From the NCBI GenBank assembly GCA_023386315.1, contig JAEWJZ010000033.1:84080-148079 (forward strand): a stretch of DNA of 64,000 nt, written 5' to 3'. Positions within the stretch are counted from its first letter, which is position 1. Each line of letters begins with the position of its first letter. This DNA comes from Bacillota bacterium. GTDB lineage: Bacteria > Bacillota > Clostridia > Lachnospirales > Lachnospiraceae. Below, in pieces: positions 26,338-35,355 of the stretch. The translations under genes were made by a program, and so were the position numbers. Under the pieces are notes generated by a model. The model made no database searches, was not told the DNA's origin, and saw only the letters and a list, made by a program, of their open reading frames with translations.

Positions 26338-27024
26338 TTAAATGTCAATCTGTTTTTTGGACTCCTGCTTGCTGATTTTACTCAAATACCTGTAAATGGT
26401 GGCATCGGAGCAATTAAGCTTTAAGGCGGCTTCGCTGACGGCACCTTTGATCATAAAGACTCCTTTTTCGTTCAGCTGTTTTACAATGGAGATCTTCTCA
26501 TCCTGGGTGAGACGGTCTGCAGGAATTCTGTTTTCCGTGATGTAATCAGGCATGGCACTGGCGATCATATCACCGATGTCATTTGTAAATGTTTCCGTAT
26601 GCTCTACAGGCAGATCTATCATCTTACTAGAAGATGATTCTTCTTTAGACAATCCGCCAAGCTTTAAGATAGACTGGCACAGCTCCTGGTAAATCTGTGT
26701 GTCTACATTGAGGCAGAGCATGCCTAAAAGCTCCTGTCCCTCTTTGATAAAAAGGGTTGAGGAAATCAAAGGCTTCTTGTCTTTGGTCAGCCCGCTGTAA
26801 TTGAGCAGGTACGGCTCCTTTTTCCAGATTCCCTCTCTTATGATTTTAAGAGCCAGATCCGTTAATGGAGCTCCGACGGTTCTGCCGCTGTTCTGCCCGT
26901 TGGCAATGGCTGTGATGCATCGTTTCCCTTCTCTTAAATCGAGAAGTGCAATTTCATAATTGTCACTTAACACATTTCCCAGAAAATTAGTCAGCACTTC
27001 GTAGTGCTTCATGATATCGCTCAT
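26338..27024 (-). CDS. YheO/DauR-type PAS-HTH transcriptional regulator
   Basis: 228 residues. Residues 5-115 form the YheO PAS-like sensor (LGNVLSDNYEIALLDLR, LINYSG..., PLISSTLFIKEGQELLGMLC). Residues 170-225 are the HTH_22-type DNA-binding part (VKQLNEKGVFMIKGAVSEAA, LNCSDATIYRYLSKI). Relatives such as DauR control amino-acid (D-arginine) use. It is divergent to the amino-acid ABC operon and upstream of the DUF401 transporter, so it may control either. AAAGGGGG precedes the start. Confidence 0.85.
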   Translation of the reverse strand: MSDIMKHYEVLTNFLGNVLSDNYEIALLDLREGKRCITAIANGQNSGRTVGAPLTDLALKIIREGIWKKEPYLLNYSGLTKDKKPLISSTLFIKEGQELLGMLCLNVDTQIYQELCQSILKLGGLSKEESSSSKMIDLPVEHTETFTNDIGDMIASAMPDYITENRIPADRLTQDEKISIVKQLNEKGVFMIKGAVSEAALKLNCSDATIYRYLSKISKQESKKQIDI

Positions 27025-27210
27025 AGAGTATGGCCCCCTTTTGGTCTGATAAATTTTAGATTATTATATACCGAAAAAGCCTGATATGTAAATCCTTGTC
27101 CTTGAATTATCTGTTAATCTTGAATATTTGTGAAAAATGTACTGAAAGTGAGAAAATGACAACTGGCTTTTGTGAAAATAATAAAACATTATTATCCTGA
27201 TAAAAAAATA

Positions 27211-27319
27211 TTGACAAAGGCAAAACGATGGAATATACTTTGCCTAACAGTTCCCCGGCCGTCAGGAAGCGGAACAGGTGGTAGACAAAGGCGTTTGCAT
27301 AATAGCAGGCGCCTTTTTT
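27211..27319 (+). promoter_or_regulatory. Promoter and attenuator leader of the amino-acid ABC operon
   Basis: TTGACA (27211-27216), 17-bp spacer, TATACT (27234-27239). About 70 bases of leader follow, with GTTCC (27250-27254) pairing with GGAAC (27271-27275), and then a terminator: AGGCGTTTGC (27289-27298) with GCAGGCGCCT (27305-27314) and a run of six T. The terminator lies before the first gene, so readthrough must be regulated or partial. I do not recognise a riboswitch class. Confidence 0.75.
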
Positions 27320-27360
27320 GTCGTTCTAATCGATGAAAACAGATGCAGGAGGAGAAAAAA

Positions 27361-28191
27361 ATGAAGAAGATTATGAAAAATGCAGTTTGTTCGGTTATGG
27401 TTCTTACACTGGCGGTGTCTATGACCGCATGCCAAAAAAACCAGGGGTCCGGAGTGACGAAAGTGAAGGTGGGTACCGGAAACGCCATGCCGCCTTATTG
27501 CTCTCTCGATGATAAGGGGGAACCGGTAGGGTATGACGTGGCAGTATTAAAAGAAATTGATAAACGTCTTGACAAATATGAATTTGATATTCAGTCAATG
27601 GATTTTAATACACTCATTGTTTCCATTGACTCGGGTGCGTTGGATGTGCTGTCCCACCAGCTTGTAAAAAGCGATGCAAGAAAAGAAAAATATTTATTTC
27701 CGGAACAGTATTACTGCCTCTCCCCCATGTCCTTATGTGTGAAAAAGGACAGCGGGATTCAGTCACTGGCTGATATGGCAGGAAAATCCATCAACCAGTC
27801 ACCGACCAGCTATGAATATTCCATGCTGATGGCTTATAACGAGAAAAATCCGGGAAAAGAACTGAAAATCAATGCAGTCAGTGACTTGTCAACAGCAGAC
27901 GGTTTTAAGCAGGTTTCCAATGGCCAGGTAGATGCAAGCCTTACCTATCAGTCCACTTATGACAGTGTGCAAAAGGAATTAAAGCTGGATAATCTGGCAC
28001 TTACCGATGTGGTTATGGTAGAAGATACCTACATCATGTGTGCAAAAGGAAAAGATGATTTAAATACTGCCATTGACGGTGCATTAAAGGAAATGGCAAA
28101 GGACGGAACCTTATCAAAGATTGCAACCGAATACCTTGGTCAGGATGTATTTTCAAACTATGCGGATATGGTCAGCATAACAGCAAAATAA
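27361..28191 (+). CDS. Polar amino-acid ABC transporter substrate-binding lipoprotein
   Basis: 276 residues. Lipoprotein signal with lipobox SMTAC (Cys24). The mature part is a family 3 binding protein: GNAMPPYCSLDDKGEPVGYD, then VLKEID, MDFNTLIVSIDSGALDVLSH and QSLADMAGKSINQ. It binds an amino acid outside the membrane; the ligand is unknown, although the downstream C-S lyase suggests a sulphur amino acid such as cystine. ATG 27361 has GGAGGAGA just upstream. Confidence 0.9.
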   Translation: MKKIMKNAVCSVMVLTLAVSMTACQKNQGSGVTKVKVGTGNAMPPYCSLDDKGEPVGYDVAVLKEIDKRLDKYEFDIQSMDFNTLIVSIDSGALDVLSHQLVKSDARKEKYLFPEQYYCLSPMSLCVKKDSGIQSLADMAGKSINQSPTSYEYSMLMAYNEKNPGKELKINAVSDLSTADGFKQVSNGQVDASLTYQSTYDSVQKELKLDNLALTDVVMVEDTYIMCAKGKDDLNTAIDGALKEMAKDGTLSKIATEYLGQDVFSNYADMVSITAK

Positions 28192-28220
28192 AAGGAACGC
28201 AGGAATGGAGGGAAAAGAAT

Positions 28221-28925
28221 TTGGAGAACACATTTAAACCGGCTACAATTCCGGGCTATATTCCCAATGTATTAAGGGCTTTTCCTGTTACCATGGAGAT
28301 TCTCCTGATATCGCTTTTGATCAGCCTGGCACTGGGGGCGTTCGTAACTGCAGCAGGAATCGGAAAAAGAAAGTGGCCAAAAGCGATTGCGGGCGGCTAT
28401 ATCGCATTTATGAGAGGAATTCCCACGCTGGTCTTAATCTTTTTAATCTATCTGGGACTTCCCCAGCTGGCCCAGAGTGTTGGAATTGATTTATCGGGAG
28501 TCAGCAAGACCGTATTTATTGTAGCATGTCTTTCCCTCAGCAGCTCCGCCAATATGGCGGAGATGATGAGAGCCTCTTATCTGGCAGTGGATAAGGGGCA
28601 GAGGGAGGCGGCTTACAGTGTGGGAATGAAGGAATTTACAGCGTTTCGCCGGATCATTTTCCCGCAGGCGTTTGGCATTGCAATTCCTGCTCTGGGTAAT
28701 AACATCATCATGCTGTTTAAGGATACCTCACTGGCCTTTGCAATCGGTGTCATTGATTTAATGGGAAAAGCAAGAGCCATCAGCTCTGCCAGCTATGGGG
28801 CAAACCGCCTGGAAGTCTATATTGCAACCGGAATTATCTTCTGGGCAGCCTGCATTCTCCTGGAGTATTGCAGCAAATTCACTGAGAAAATCTACACAAA
28901 GGGCCGGAAGAAGGCAACAAGTTAA
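28221..28925 (+). CDS. Amino-acid ABC transporter permease 1
   Basis: 234 residues, about five membrane segments, with the His/Glu/Gln/Arg/opine permease signature (REAAYSVGMKEFTAFRRIIF followed by PQAF). A TTG start at 28221 with GGAGGG 8 bases upstream is the only plausible start; the next Met is at residue 25, inside the first membrane helix. It works with the next permease and the ATPase. Confidence 0.85.
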   Translation: MENTFKPATIPGYIPNVLRAFPVTMEILLISLLISLALGAFVTAAGIGKRKWPKAIAGGYIAFMRGIPTLVLIFLIYLGLPQLAQSVGIDLSGVSKTVFIVACLSLSSSANMAEMMRASYLAVDKGQREAAYSVGMKEFTAFRRIIFPQAFGIAIPALGNNIIMLFKDTSLAFAIGVIDLMGKARAISSASYGANRLEVYIATGIIFWAACILLEYCSKFTEKIYTKGRKKATS

Positions 28926-28943
28926 AGAAAAGAGGAAAACAGG

Positions 28944-29648
28944 ATGGATTTTAAATTTATCATAGAAGCGCTGCCAAAGATCATGCTTGCAGTTCCCATC
29001 ACGCTTTTCATGTCTCTTGTATCAGCCGCTGCAGGCTGGCTGCTCGGTCTTTCCATCGCATTGATCAGAAAACACAGGGTTCCTGTTTTGTCCCAGTTCT
29101 CAGCTGTGTTCGTTTCCTTTATGAGGGGCGTGCCCATGGTGATTTTGTTATACATCTCTTACTATGCTCTGCCCATTCTTTTATACAGCTATGGTCTGAG
29201 CATTGGAATCACCATTGATATCAATGCAGTTCCGCCCATCGTATATGCCATCATTGCCCTGGCTCTTGACCAGGCGGCCTATTCCTCGGAAATATTCCGG
29301 TCCGCCTTATCTGCAGTAGATGAAGGGCAGATGGAAGCGGCATTCAGTGTGGGCATGACCAGAACCCAGGCACTTGTGCGAATTATCTTTCCACAGGCGC
29401 TTGCCATTGCCATTCCAAACCTGGGAGGTATCTTCGTCGGTCTGGTGAAGGGAACGTCACTTGCGTATTATGTAGGTGTTTATGAGATAACCGCAACGGC
29501 AAACTTACTGGCAATGCCTGCGCTTAATTTCATTGAAGCTTATATTATGACAACTCTGATTTATGAAGCAATCAGCTTTGTACTGAACAAATTATTCCGC
29601 ATCTGTGAGGATCGGCTTAAAAAGTTCCGGGCAGGCGCATCTGCCTGA
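28944..29648 (+). CDS. Amino-acid ABC transporter permease 2
   Basis: 234 residues, paralogous to the preceding permease and of equal length. The ATPase docking loop reads [20 protein letters not shown] followed by PQAL. The two permeases form the heterodimeric channel. ATG 28944 follows an AGAGGAAA site; the intergenic gap is 18 bases. Confidence 0.9.
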   Translation: MDFKFIIEALPKIMLAVPITLFMSLVSAAAGWLLGLSIALIRKHRVPVLSQFSAVFVSFMRGVPMVILLYISYYALPILLYSYGLSIGITIDINAVPPIVYAIIALALDQAAYSSEIFRSALSAVDEGQMEAAFSVGMTRTQALVRIIFPQALAIAIPNLGGIFVGLVKGTSLAYYVGVYEITATANLLAMPALNFIEAYIMTTLIYEAISFVLNKLFRICEDRLKKFRAGASA

Positions 29649-29682
29649 GCGCGGACACGAATATGAGGAAGGAGCAGATATT

Positions 29683-30447
29683 ATGGCAAATATGGTGGAA
29701 CTGAACAATATCCATAAGTCATTTGGAAAAAACCACATTTTAAAGGGCGTTAATCTGAAAATTGAAAAAGGGGAGGTAGTGGTAATTCTGGGGCCCAGCG
29801 GTTCCGGAAAGACAACGCTTCTTCGTACCGTGAATTTCTTGGACAGCGCCGATGACGGCAGTGTTACAGTCAATGGCTTTCAGTTAGACTGCAAAAAGCA
29901 TTCCAAAACCCAGGTCATCGAACTGAGAAGAAAGACAGCCATGGTTTTTCAGAATTACAATTTATTTCAGAATAAAACCATTCTGGAAAATGTAATGGAA
30001 GGACTTGTGACGGTTAAGAAAATAGGAAAGGCAGATGCGGAAAAAATGAGCCGTGAAATACTGGCAAAGGTAGGACTGTCGGAACGGTGTGAGTTTTATC
30101 CATCCCAGCTTTCCGGCGGCCAGCAGCAAAGAGCCGGCATTGCAAGGGCACTGATTCTGGATCCTGACGTAATTCTGTTTGATGAACCAACCTCCGCTCT
30201 GGATCCCGAGCTGGTAGGAGAGGTTTTAAATACCATAAAAACGGTTGCCCAGACGGGTATTACCATGATTGTTGTAACCCATGAGATCTCATTTGCCAGA
30301 GAGGTTGCATCAAGGATCATATTTATGGAAGGCGGCAGCATTGTTGAGGAAGGAAAACCCTCTGAGATTCTGGTGAATCCAAAAGAACCAAGAACGCAGC
30401 AGTTTTTAAAGAGGATCACGGATCCCCAGGCTGCAGAAAAAGAATAA
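29683..30447 (+). CDS. Amino-acid ABC transporter ATP-binding protein (GlnQ type)
   Basis: 254 residues. Walker [10 protein letters not shown] (about 36), Q-loop [11 protein letters not shown], signature LSGGQQQR, Walker [15 protein letters not shown] and switch His in VVTHE. The long upstream in-frame extension is not coding; ATG 29683 has AGGAAGGAG 9 bases upstream. It powers the two permeases just before it. Confidence 0.95.
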   Translation: MANMVELNNIHKSFGKNHILKGVNLKIEKGEVVVILGPSGSGKTTLLRTVNFLDSADDGSVTVNGFQLDCKKHSKTQVIELRRKTAMVFQNYNLFQNKTILENVMEGLVTVKKIGKADAEKMSREILAKVGLSERCEFYPSQLSGGQQQRAGIARALILDPDVILFDEPTSALDPELVGEVLNTIKTVAQTGITMIVVTHEISFAREVASRIIFMEGGSIVEEGKPSEILVNPKEPRTQQFLKRITDPQAAEKE

Positions 30448-30471
30448 GAGACGTTAAGTGGAGGAAGTCAA

Positions 30472-31656
30472 ATGTGCTATGATTTTGAAACTCTGGTAAG
30501 AAGAGAAAATGCAGGTTCATTTAAATGGAATGATATGAAAATAAAAAATCCCGATGTGAATGACAATGTGGTGCCTCTTTCCGTGGCGGATATGGAGTGG
30601 AAAAATCCCCCGGAAATCATTGAAGGATTAAAAGCCTATTTAGACCAGTCCATATTGGGGTATACAGGAGCAACAGATGCCTATTATGACAGCGTGATCA
30701 GCTGGATGGAAAAACGCCATGGATTTTCTCCAAAGAGGGAATGGATTGTGGAGACAGCAGGTGTCGTTCCAGGTCTCGGCCAGATGGTGGCAGCATTTAC
30801 AGAGCCGGAGGATGCAGTTCTCATAATGACCCCGGTTTATTATCCATTCCGCATGTCAGTGGAAAACAATAAACGGACACTGGTAACCACGGAGCTGATC
30901 AATACAGGGGATTCCTACGAGATAGACTTTGAAGATTTCGAGAAAAAAGCGGCGAGAGAAGACGTAAAGCTTCTTATACTATGCAGTCCCCATAATCCGG
31001 TCGGCCGGATATGGACAGAGGAGGAACTTGGAAAGATCGCGGATATCTGTTTGAGAAACGGAGTTTTTATTATTTCTGATGAGATTCATTTTGATCTGAT
31101 TCTTCCGGGCTACCACCATGTTTCCATGGGAACATTAGAGGAAAAATATGTAAATAACTGTGTAATTTCAACCGCTCCCAGTAAAACCTTTAATCTGGCA
31201 GGCTTTCAGACCTCCAATCATTTCATTGCCAATGAGACAATGCGGGAAAAGATTACTGCTGCGAGAGGGTATCATTCGTTGAATTTAATGGGCTACAAGG
31301 CGTGTGAGATCGCCTATACCCAGTGTGAGGCCTGGCTTGAGGAACTGCTGTTGCATCTGGATGACAACAAGAAATTCGTTGAGAAATTTGTTGCAGACAA
31401 TCTTCCTGAGGTGAAGGTTTATGATCTTCAGGGGACCTATCTGCAGTGGCTGGACTTCAATGGACTGGGTATGGATTATCAGGAGCTTGAGAAGTTCATG
31501 CAGATGGAGGCCCAGCTGTTCTTAGATGAGGGATATATCTTCGGAGAAGGCGGAAGAGGATTTGAACGGTTTAATATTGCCTGCCCTTTATGGGTTCTTA
31601 AGGAGGCAATGGAACGGCTTTTGGAGGCGGTAAATCGATATAAGGAACGGAGGTAG
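30472..31656 (+). CDS. MalY/PatB-type PLP-dependent C-S lyase/aminotransferase
   Basis: 394 residues, fold type I. VPLSVADMEWKNPPEI near the start is the MalY/PatB signature, CSPHNPVGRIW the substrate-binding loop, ISDEIHFDL holds the cofactor Asp, and STAPSKTFNLAGFQ holds the PLP lysine. Such enzymes split cystathionine or cysteine conjugates into a thiol, pyruvate and ammonia; some act as aminotransferases. It follows the ABC importer by 24 bases and precedes the Amt gene by 4, so transport, cleavage and ammonium handling may be linked. Confidence 0.9.
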   Translation: MCYDFETLVRRENAGSFKWNDMKIKNPDVNDNVVPLSVADMEWKNPPEIIEGLKAYLDQSILGYTGATDAYYDSVISWMEKRHGFSPKREWIVETAGVVPGLGQMVAAFTEPEDAVLIMTPVYYPFRMSVENNKRTLVTTELINTGDSYEIDFEDFEKKAAREDVKLLILCSPHNPVGRIWTEEELGKIADICLRNGVFIISDEIHFDLILPGYHHVSMGTLEEKYVNNCVISTAPSKTFNLAGFQTSNHFIANETMREKITAARGYHSLNLMGYKACEIAYTQCEAWLEELLLHLDDNKKFVEKFVADNLPEVKVYDLQGTYLQWLDFNGLGMDYQELEKFMQMEAQLFLDEGYIFGEGGRGFERFNIACPLWVLKEAMERLLEAVNRYKERR

Positions 31657-31660
31657 TCAT

Positions 31661-33361
31661 ATGTCAGCTGTCAATACAATCTGGGTTCTGTTCGGGGCTG
31701 CGCTGGTATTTTTTATGCAGGCAGGATTTGCCATGGTAGAGGCGGGATTTACCAGAGCGAAAAACTCGGGAAATATTATCATGAAAAATATGATGGATTT
31801 CTGCATTGGAACCCCCATTTACTGGTTTGTTGGATTTGGAATTATGTTCGGGGGAGGGATTGATTTTTTTATACACGGCGATTACAGTGAGATACTTCCC
31901 TCCGGTGTTTCCCTCTGGTCCTTTGTCATATTCCAGACCGTATTTTGTGCCACGGCCGCCACAATTGTGTCGGGAGCCATGGCAGAGAGGACAAAATTTT
32001 CCGCATACTGTGTTTACAGTGCGGTCATATCCTGTGTGGTTTATCCCGTATCCGGTCACTGGATCTGGGGCGGAGGCTGGCTGTCATCTCTGGGATTTCA
32101 TGATTTTGCAGGTTCTACGGCGGTCCATATGGTAGGCGGCGTGGCAGCGTTTCTGGGAGCTTATATTCTGGGGCCGAGAATCGGAAAATATACAAAGGAT
32201 GGGAAGCCAAAAGCCATACTTGGGCACAGCATTACACTTGGTGCCCTTGGAGTTTTCATATTATGGTTCTGCTGGTTTGGGTTTAACGGTGCCTCCACTG
32301 TATCCATGGAAGGGGACAGCATAGAGGCAGCAGGAAGAATCTTCATGACGACCAATCTGGCGGCTGCAGTATCCACCTGCACCACCATGATATTTACCTG
32401 GATCCGTTATAAAAAGCCGGATGTTTCCATGACATTAAACGGAACTCTTGCAGGTCTTGTAGGAATAACAGCCGGGTGTGATGCCGTGACTCCGGGCGGT
32501 GCGGCTGTCATTGGTATCTGTACGGGACTGACAGTGGTTCTGTCTATCGAATTCATAGATTCCAGGTTAAAGGTGGATGATCCGGTTGGTGCAATCGGAG
32601 TACATGGTGTGTGCGGAGCGCTGGGAACCATACTGGTGGGCTTCTTTGCAAAAGAGGGCGGTCTTTTATACGGCGGAGGCATAAACCTGTTGGGAATTCA
32701 GCTTCTTGGAGTCCTTTCCGTAGCGGCCTGGGTTGGAATTGTAATGTTTGCCGTATTTAAGATCATAGACCAGACCATGGGTCTGCGTGTTACTTCCAGA
32801 GAAGAAATTGAAGGTCTGGACAGTACGGAGCACGGACTTGCAAATGCCTATGCGGACTTTCTTCCTGTGGTGCCGATGGAAGATCTGGCTAACCGGGTGG
32901 AGAGTGTGTCCGGAATAAAGACAGTCAGACCGGATGTTCCTGTGGAAGAAGCCATTCCTGTTAAATCAGCTGATTTTTCGGGAACAGGTGCTTCAAAGTC
33001 AGTGCTGACCAAGGTTGAAATTCTGGCAAAGCAGTCAAAGTTTGAAGAACTGAAATCTGCCATGAATGAAATAGGCGTTACTGGTATGACGGTCACTCAG
33101 GTTCTTGGATGCGGCATGCAGAAAGGTGCGGCAGAATATTACAGAGGAATTCCTGTGGATATGATGCTTCTTCCGAAAGTACAGGTGGAGATAGTGGTTG
33201 CTAAGGTTCCTGTTGAAGAAGTGGTTAAGACTGCCAGAAAAGTACTTTATACCGGTCATATCGGTGATGGAAAGATATTTATCTACGATGTCAGGGACGC
33301 GGTAAAGGTTCGTACCGGTGAAACCGGATATGATGCCATGCAGGGAGTGGATGATATATAA
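31661..33361 (+). CDS. Ammonium transporter with fused C-terminal PII domain
   Basis: 566 residues. Residues 1-400 are an Amt channel of 11 helices with the twin pore His in VHMVGGVAAF and GVHGVCGALG. A linker leads to a PII domain (about 450-566): KVEILAKQSKFEELKSAM, GCGMQKGAAEYYRG in the T-loop, LLPKVQVEIV, and the signature TGHIGDGKIFI with RTGETG. The Tyr uridylylated in enteric GlnB is Val here. PII normally plugs Amt in response to ATP/ADP/2-oxoglutarate; fusion would make the plug permanent. It ends the amino-acid operon and is followed by a terminator. Confidence 0.95.
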   Translation: MSAVNTIWVLFGAALVFFMQAGFAMVEAGFTRAKNSGNIIMKNMMDFCIGTPIYWFVGFGIMFGGGIDFFIHGDYSEILPSGVSLWSFVIFQTVFCATAATIVSGAMAERTKFSAYCVYSAVISCVVYPVSGHWIWGGGWLSSLGFHDFAGSTAVHMVGGVAAFLGAYILGPRIGKYTKDGKPKAILGHSITLGALGVFILWFCWFGFNGASTVSMEGDSIEAAGRIFMTTNLAAAVSTCTTMIFTWIRYKKPDVSMTLNGTLAGLVGITAGCDAVTPGGAAVIGICTGLTVVLSIEFIDSRLKVDDPVGAIGVHGVCGALGTILVGFFAKEGGLLYGGGINLLGIQLLGVLSVAAWVGIVMFAVFKIIDQTMGLRVTSREEIEGLDSTEHGLANAYADFLPVVPMEDLANRVESVSGIKTVRPDVPVEEAIPVKSADFSGTGASKSVLTKVEILAKQSKFEELKSAMNEIGVTGMTVTQVLGCGMQKGAAEYYRGIPVDMMLLPKVQVEIVVAKVPVEEVVKTARKVLYTGHIGDGKIFIYDVRDAVKVRTGETGYDAMQGVDDI

Positions 33362-33384
33362 ATTTTCTGATTTAAAATTGTTTT

Positions 33385-33430
33385 GGAGTCAGGCGGAAGC
33401 AAAGTTTTTCTTTCCGTCCGGCTCCTTTTT
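33385..33430 (+). terminator. Rho-independent terminator
   Basis: GGAGTCAGGCGGA (33385-33397) pairs with TCCGTCCGGCTCC (33413-33425) with one mismatch and two G-U pairs, then TTTTT. Confidence 0.8.
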
Positions 33431-33681
33431 GATGCGCCGGTTTTGATGTTTTTTATGAAAACATGCTAATTTTGGAACTTAACATGTATAATTTTGACCC
33501 TTCGGTTGAGAATTCCATGGAAACATGGTATAAGCTTAAAAGATATAATTGCTAATAATTGTAACTTTTCTGTTGGTATCAGCTTGTGCTGACCATGATA
33601 TTTATTATATAATAAAGCCAAAGTAACATTCTCTAATAGTATACTTGCGCTGTTTTGCTTATTTTAAAGGAGAATATCTTT
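33431..33681. other. Intergenic region with a small hairpin
   Basis: About 250 AT-rich bases. A hairpin with TGGT/CAGC on the left and GCTG/ACCA on the right, loop TTGT, is at 33574-33595. TATACT at 33640 could be a -10 box but its -35 is poor. Nothing else is seen. Confidence 0.4.
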
Positions 33682-34428
33682 ATGACTAAAAAAGAAATCA
33701 TGAAAGAGATTATAGGAAATGTTTTGATTCCCATCGGATTTGTATCTGGTGAAAATATAGATAGCTGCTGGTTTATAAGGAAATTCAGGAACAGTAAGGG
33801 AGAAACAGCAAGGCAGGTTGTTGAGTTTTACAGCAGCGGATGGGAGAAAAAGCTGTATATGGTCATTAATTGCTTTTCTGGTAAATACAGCAGTTACCGG
33901 ATAAGCGATTTTGTGCCGGGCAGCAGGGAGGACGGTCTGCCCTATTCTACAATAAGAGAATATCAGCTGGCTGTTGAAGCGTATGCGGATATTCTGAAAC
34001 AATATGGTCCGGACTTTTTTAAGAAAATTGCCCAGCCGCCGGCAGAGAATGATTATTTCAGGGAAGAGGATAATTGCAGGCTGTTTGAAAAACATGAGTC
34101 ATTAGCCGAAAAATTTGTGGCAGAGCATAAACTGGATCTGTCGCAAATATCAACAGAAGATGCAGTGAAGATAATAAAGAAAATATTATTGGAAAAACAG
34201 GAAGAGCCTTTTGAAAAATGCCGGGATATGATACTGGAACTGTCGGCGTTTTATGGCTGTGTGCTGAAAAAGAGCCACAAATGTAAATGGGTCATGCATA
34301 ATTGCAGAACACATTTTACATGCACGCTTGATTTTAACTCCAAATCAATCCCCTCATTATATGTACATAATGACATTCATATGGCATGGAAAAATGGTGG
34401 GGACAAGCTGGATTCCTTAATAATATGA
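33682..34428 (+). CDS. Hypothetical protein
   Basis: 248 residues, soluble, no signal peptide. The first third is strand-rich with Trp and Tyr (SCWFIRKFRN, FYSSGWEKKLYMVINCF), the middle is charged and helical (KFVAEHKLDLSQISTEDAVK), and the end contains two Cys-His pairs (KSHKCKW, HNCRTHFTCTL) that are not a clear metal site. ATG 33682 has AAAGGAGAA 8 bases upstream, which excludes an earlier TTG. I do not recognise the family and its neighbours give no clue; the gene is likely real because of its SD and length. Confidence 0.7.
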   Translation: MTKKEIMKEIIGNVLIPIGFVSGENIDSCWFIRKFRNSKGETARQVVEFYSSGWEKKLYMVINCFSGKYSSYRISDFVPGSREDGLPYSTIREYQLAVEAYADILKQYGPDFFKKIAQPPAENDYFREEDNCRLFEKHESLAEKFVAEHKLDLSQISTEDAVKIIKKILLEKQEEPFEKCRDMILELSAFYGCVLKKSHKCKWVMHNCRTHFTCTLDFNSKSIPSLYVHNDIHMAWKNGGDKLDSLII

Positions 34429-34460
34429 CCGTGTTGAACTGAATGGAGGTGGAACCCATT

Positions 34461-35291
34461 ATGGCAGATGAAATTGTCACAATCAGTGAGATGGCAAAAA
34501 TGCATCACCTCACCCGGCAGACGCTTATTTATTATGACCATATCGGGCTTTTAAAACCCGTTTCCATTAATGAACATGGTTACCGGTACTACAGCGTTTA
34601 TCAGATTCCTGTATTGCGGGAAATCTGCCTTTTAAAAAAGCTCGGGGTGAAACTGGAGGATATTAAGAAAAGCTTTGAAAACCGCAGTCCCGATACAGTG
34701 ATTAGTCTTTTGGAACTGCAAAAAGATTCCGTGGATAAGCAAATTCAGGAACTGAATAAAACCAGGATGCATCTGGAGCAGAGAATCCGGTTTTATAAGA
34801 ACCTTCATGAAGAACATCCCATACATACTCCGCTTATAACGGAAACCGGACCCAGGAAAATTCTTTTTGTTCCATTTCCCTGTGAGCCATGTAAAAATAT
34901 TCTTCATCTTACGCTGATGAGGGCCTGGAATCAGCTTTTTGACTGGGGTACGGTACCTTCCAGCGGGTTTGGCACTCTGATCAGGAGCAGTCAGTTTGAC
35001 TCGGAGGATCTATACAGGGGTGCCGGGATTTTCGTTGTGGTTCCGGATCAGGAGTATAACTTTCCGGGTATTGAGGAGATTCCGGGAGGTATATTTGCCT
35101 GCATGTATAAATATTCCTTTCCATATTATAAAAATGATTTTATTACTCTGAAAGAATGGACGGTGTCCCAGGGGTATGATATCATTGGTGATGCTCTGGA
35201 TTTATGCCTGTTGGATACCACATTTTATAATTCGGAACATGAGGTGGATTACTGCTGTCTGCAGATTCCCGTGAAGAAAAGATCCTCTTGA
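34461..35291 (+). CDS. MerR-family regulator with BmrR-like effector domain
   Basis: 276 residues. Residues 5-75 are the MerR winged helix (TISEMAKMHHLTRQTLIYYD, IGLLKPVSINEHGYRYYSVY), 78-118 a coiled coil, and 125-276 a GyrI-like effector domain. Multidrug sensors such as BmrR have this layout. ATG 34461 is chosen because GGAGGTGG precedes it. The promoter of the following UbiD gene has the 19-bp spacer and internal dyad that MerR proteins need, so the two are probably regulator and target. Confidence 0.85.
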   Translation: MADEIVTISEMAKMHHLTRQTLIYYDHIGLLKPVSINEHGYRYYSVYQIPVLREICLLKKLGVKLEDIKKSFENRSPDTVISLLELQKDSVDKQIQELNKTRMHLEQRIRFYKNLHEEHPIHTPLITETGPRKILFVPFPCEPCKNILHLTLMRAWNQLFDWGTVPSSGFGTLIRSSQFDSEDLYRGAGIFVVVPDQEYNFPGIEEIPGGIFACMYKYSFPYYKNDFITLKEWTVSQGYDIIGDALDLCLLDTTFYNSEHEVDYCCLQIPVKKRSS

Positions 35292-35318
35292 CTGTATAGC
35301 CGCAATATAGTGCATAGT
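35288..35318 (+). promoter_or_regulatory. MerR-type promoter of the UbiD gene
   Basis: TTGACT (35288-35293) and CATAGT (35313-35318) are separated by 19 bp instead of 17. A 21-bp dyad (35291-35311, 8 of 10 pairs match; outer arms ACTGTATA and ATATAGT) lies in the spacer. MerR proteins untwist such promoters. Confidence 0.6.
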
Positions 35319-35355
35319 TAGCTTATCAGACTATTATAGATAAGGGGGATTTATT

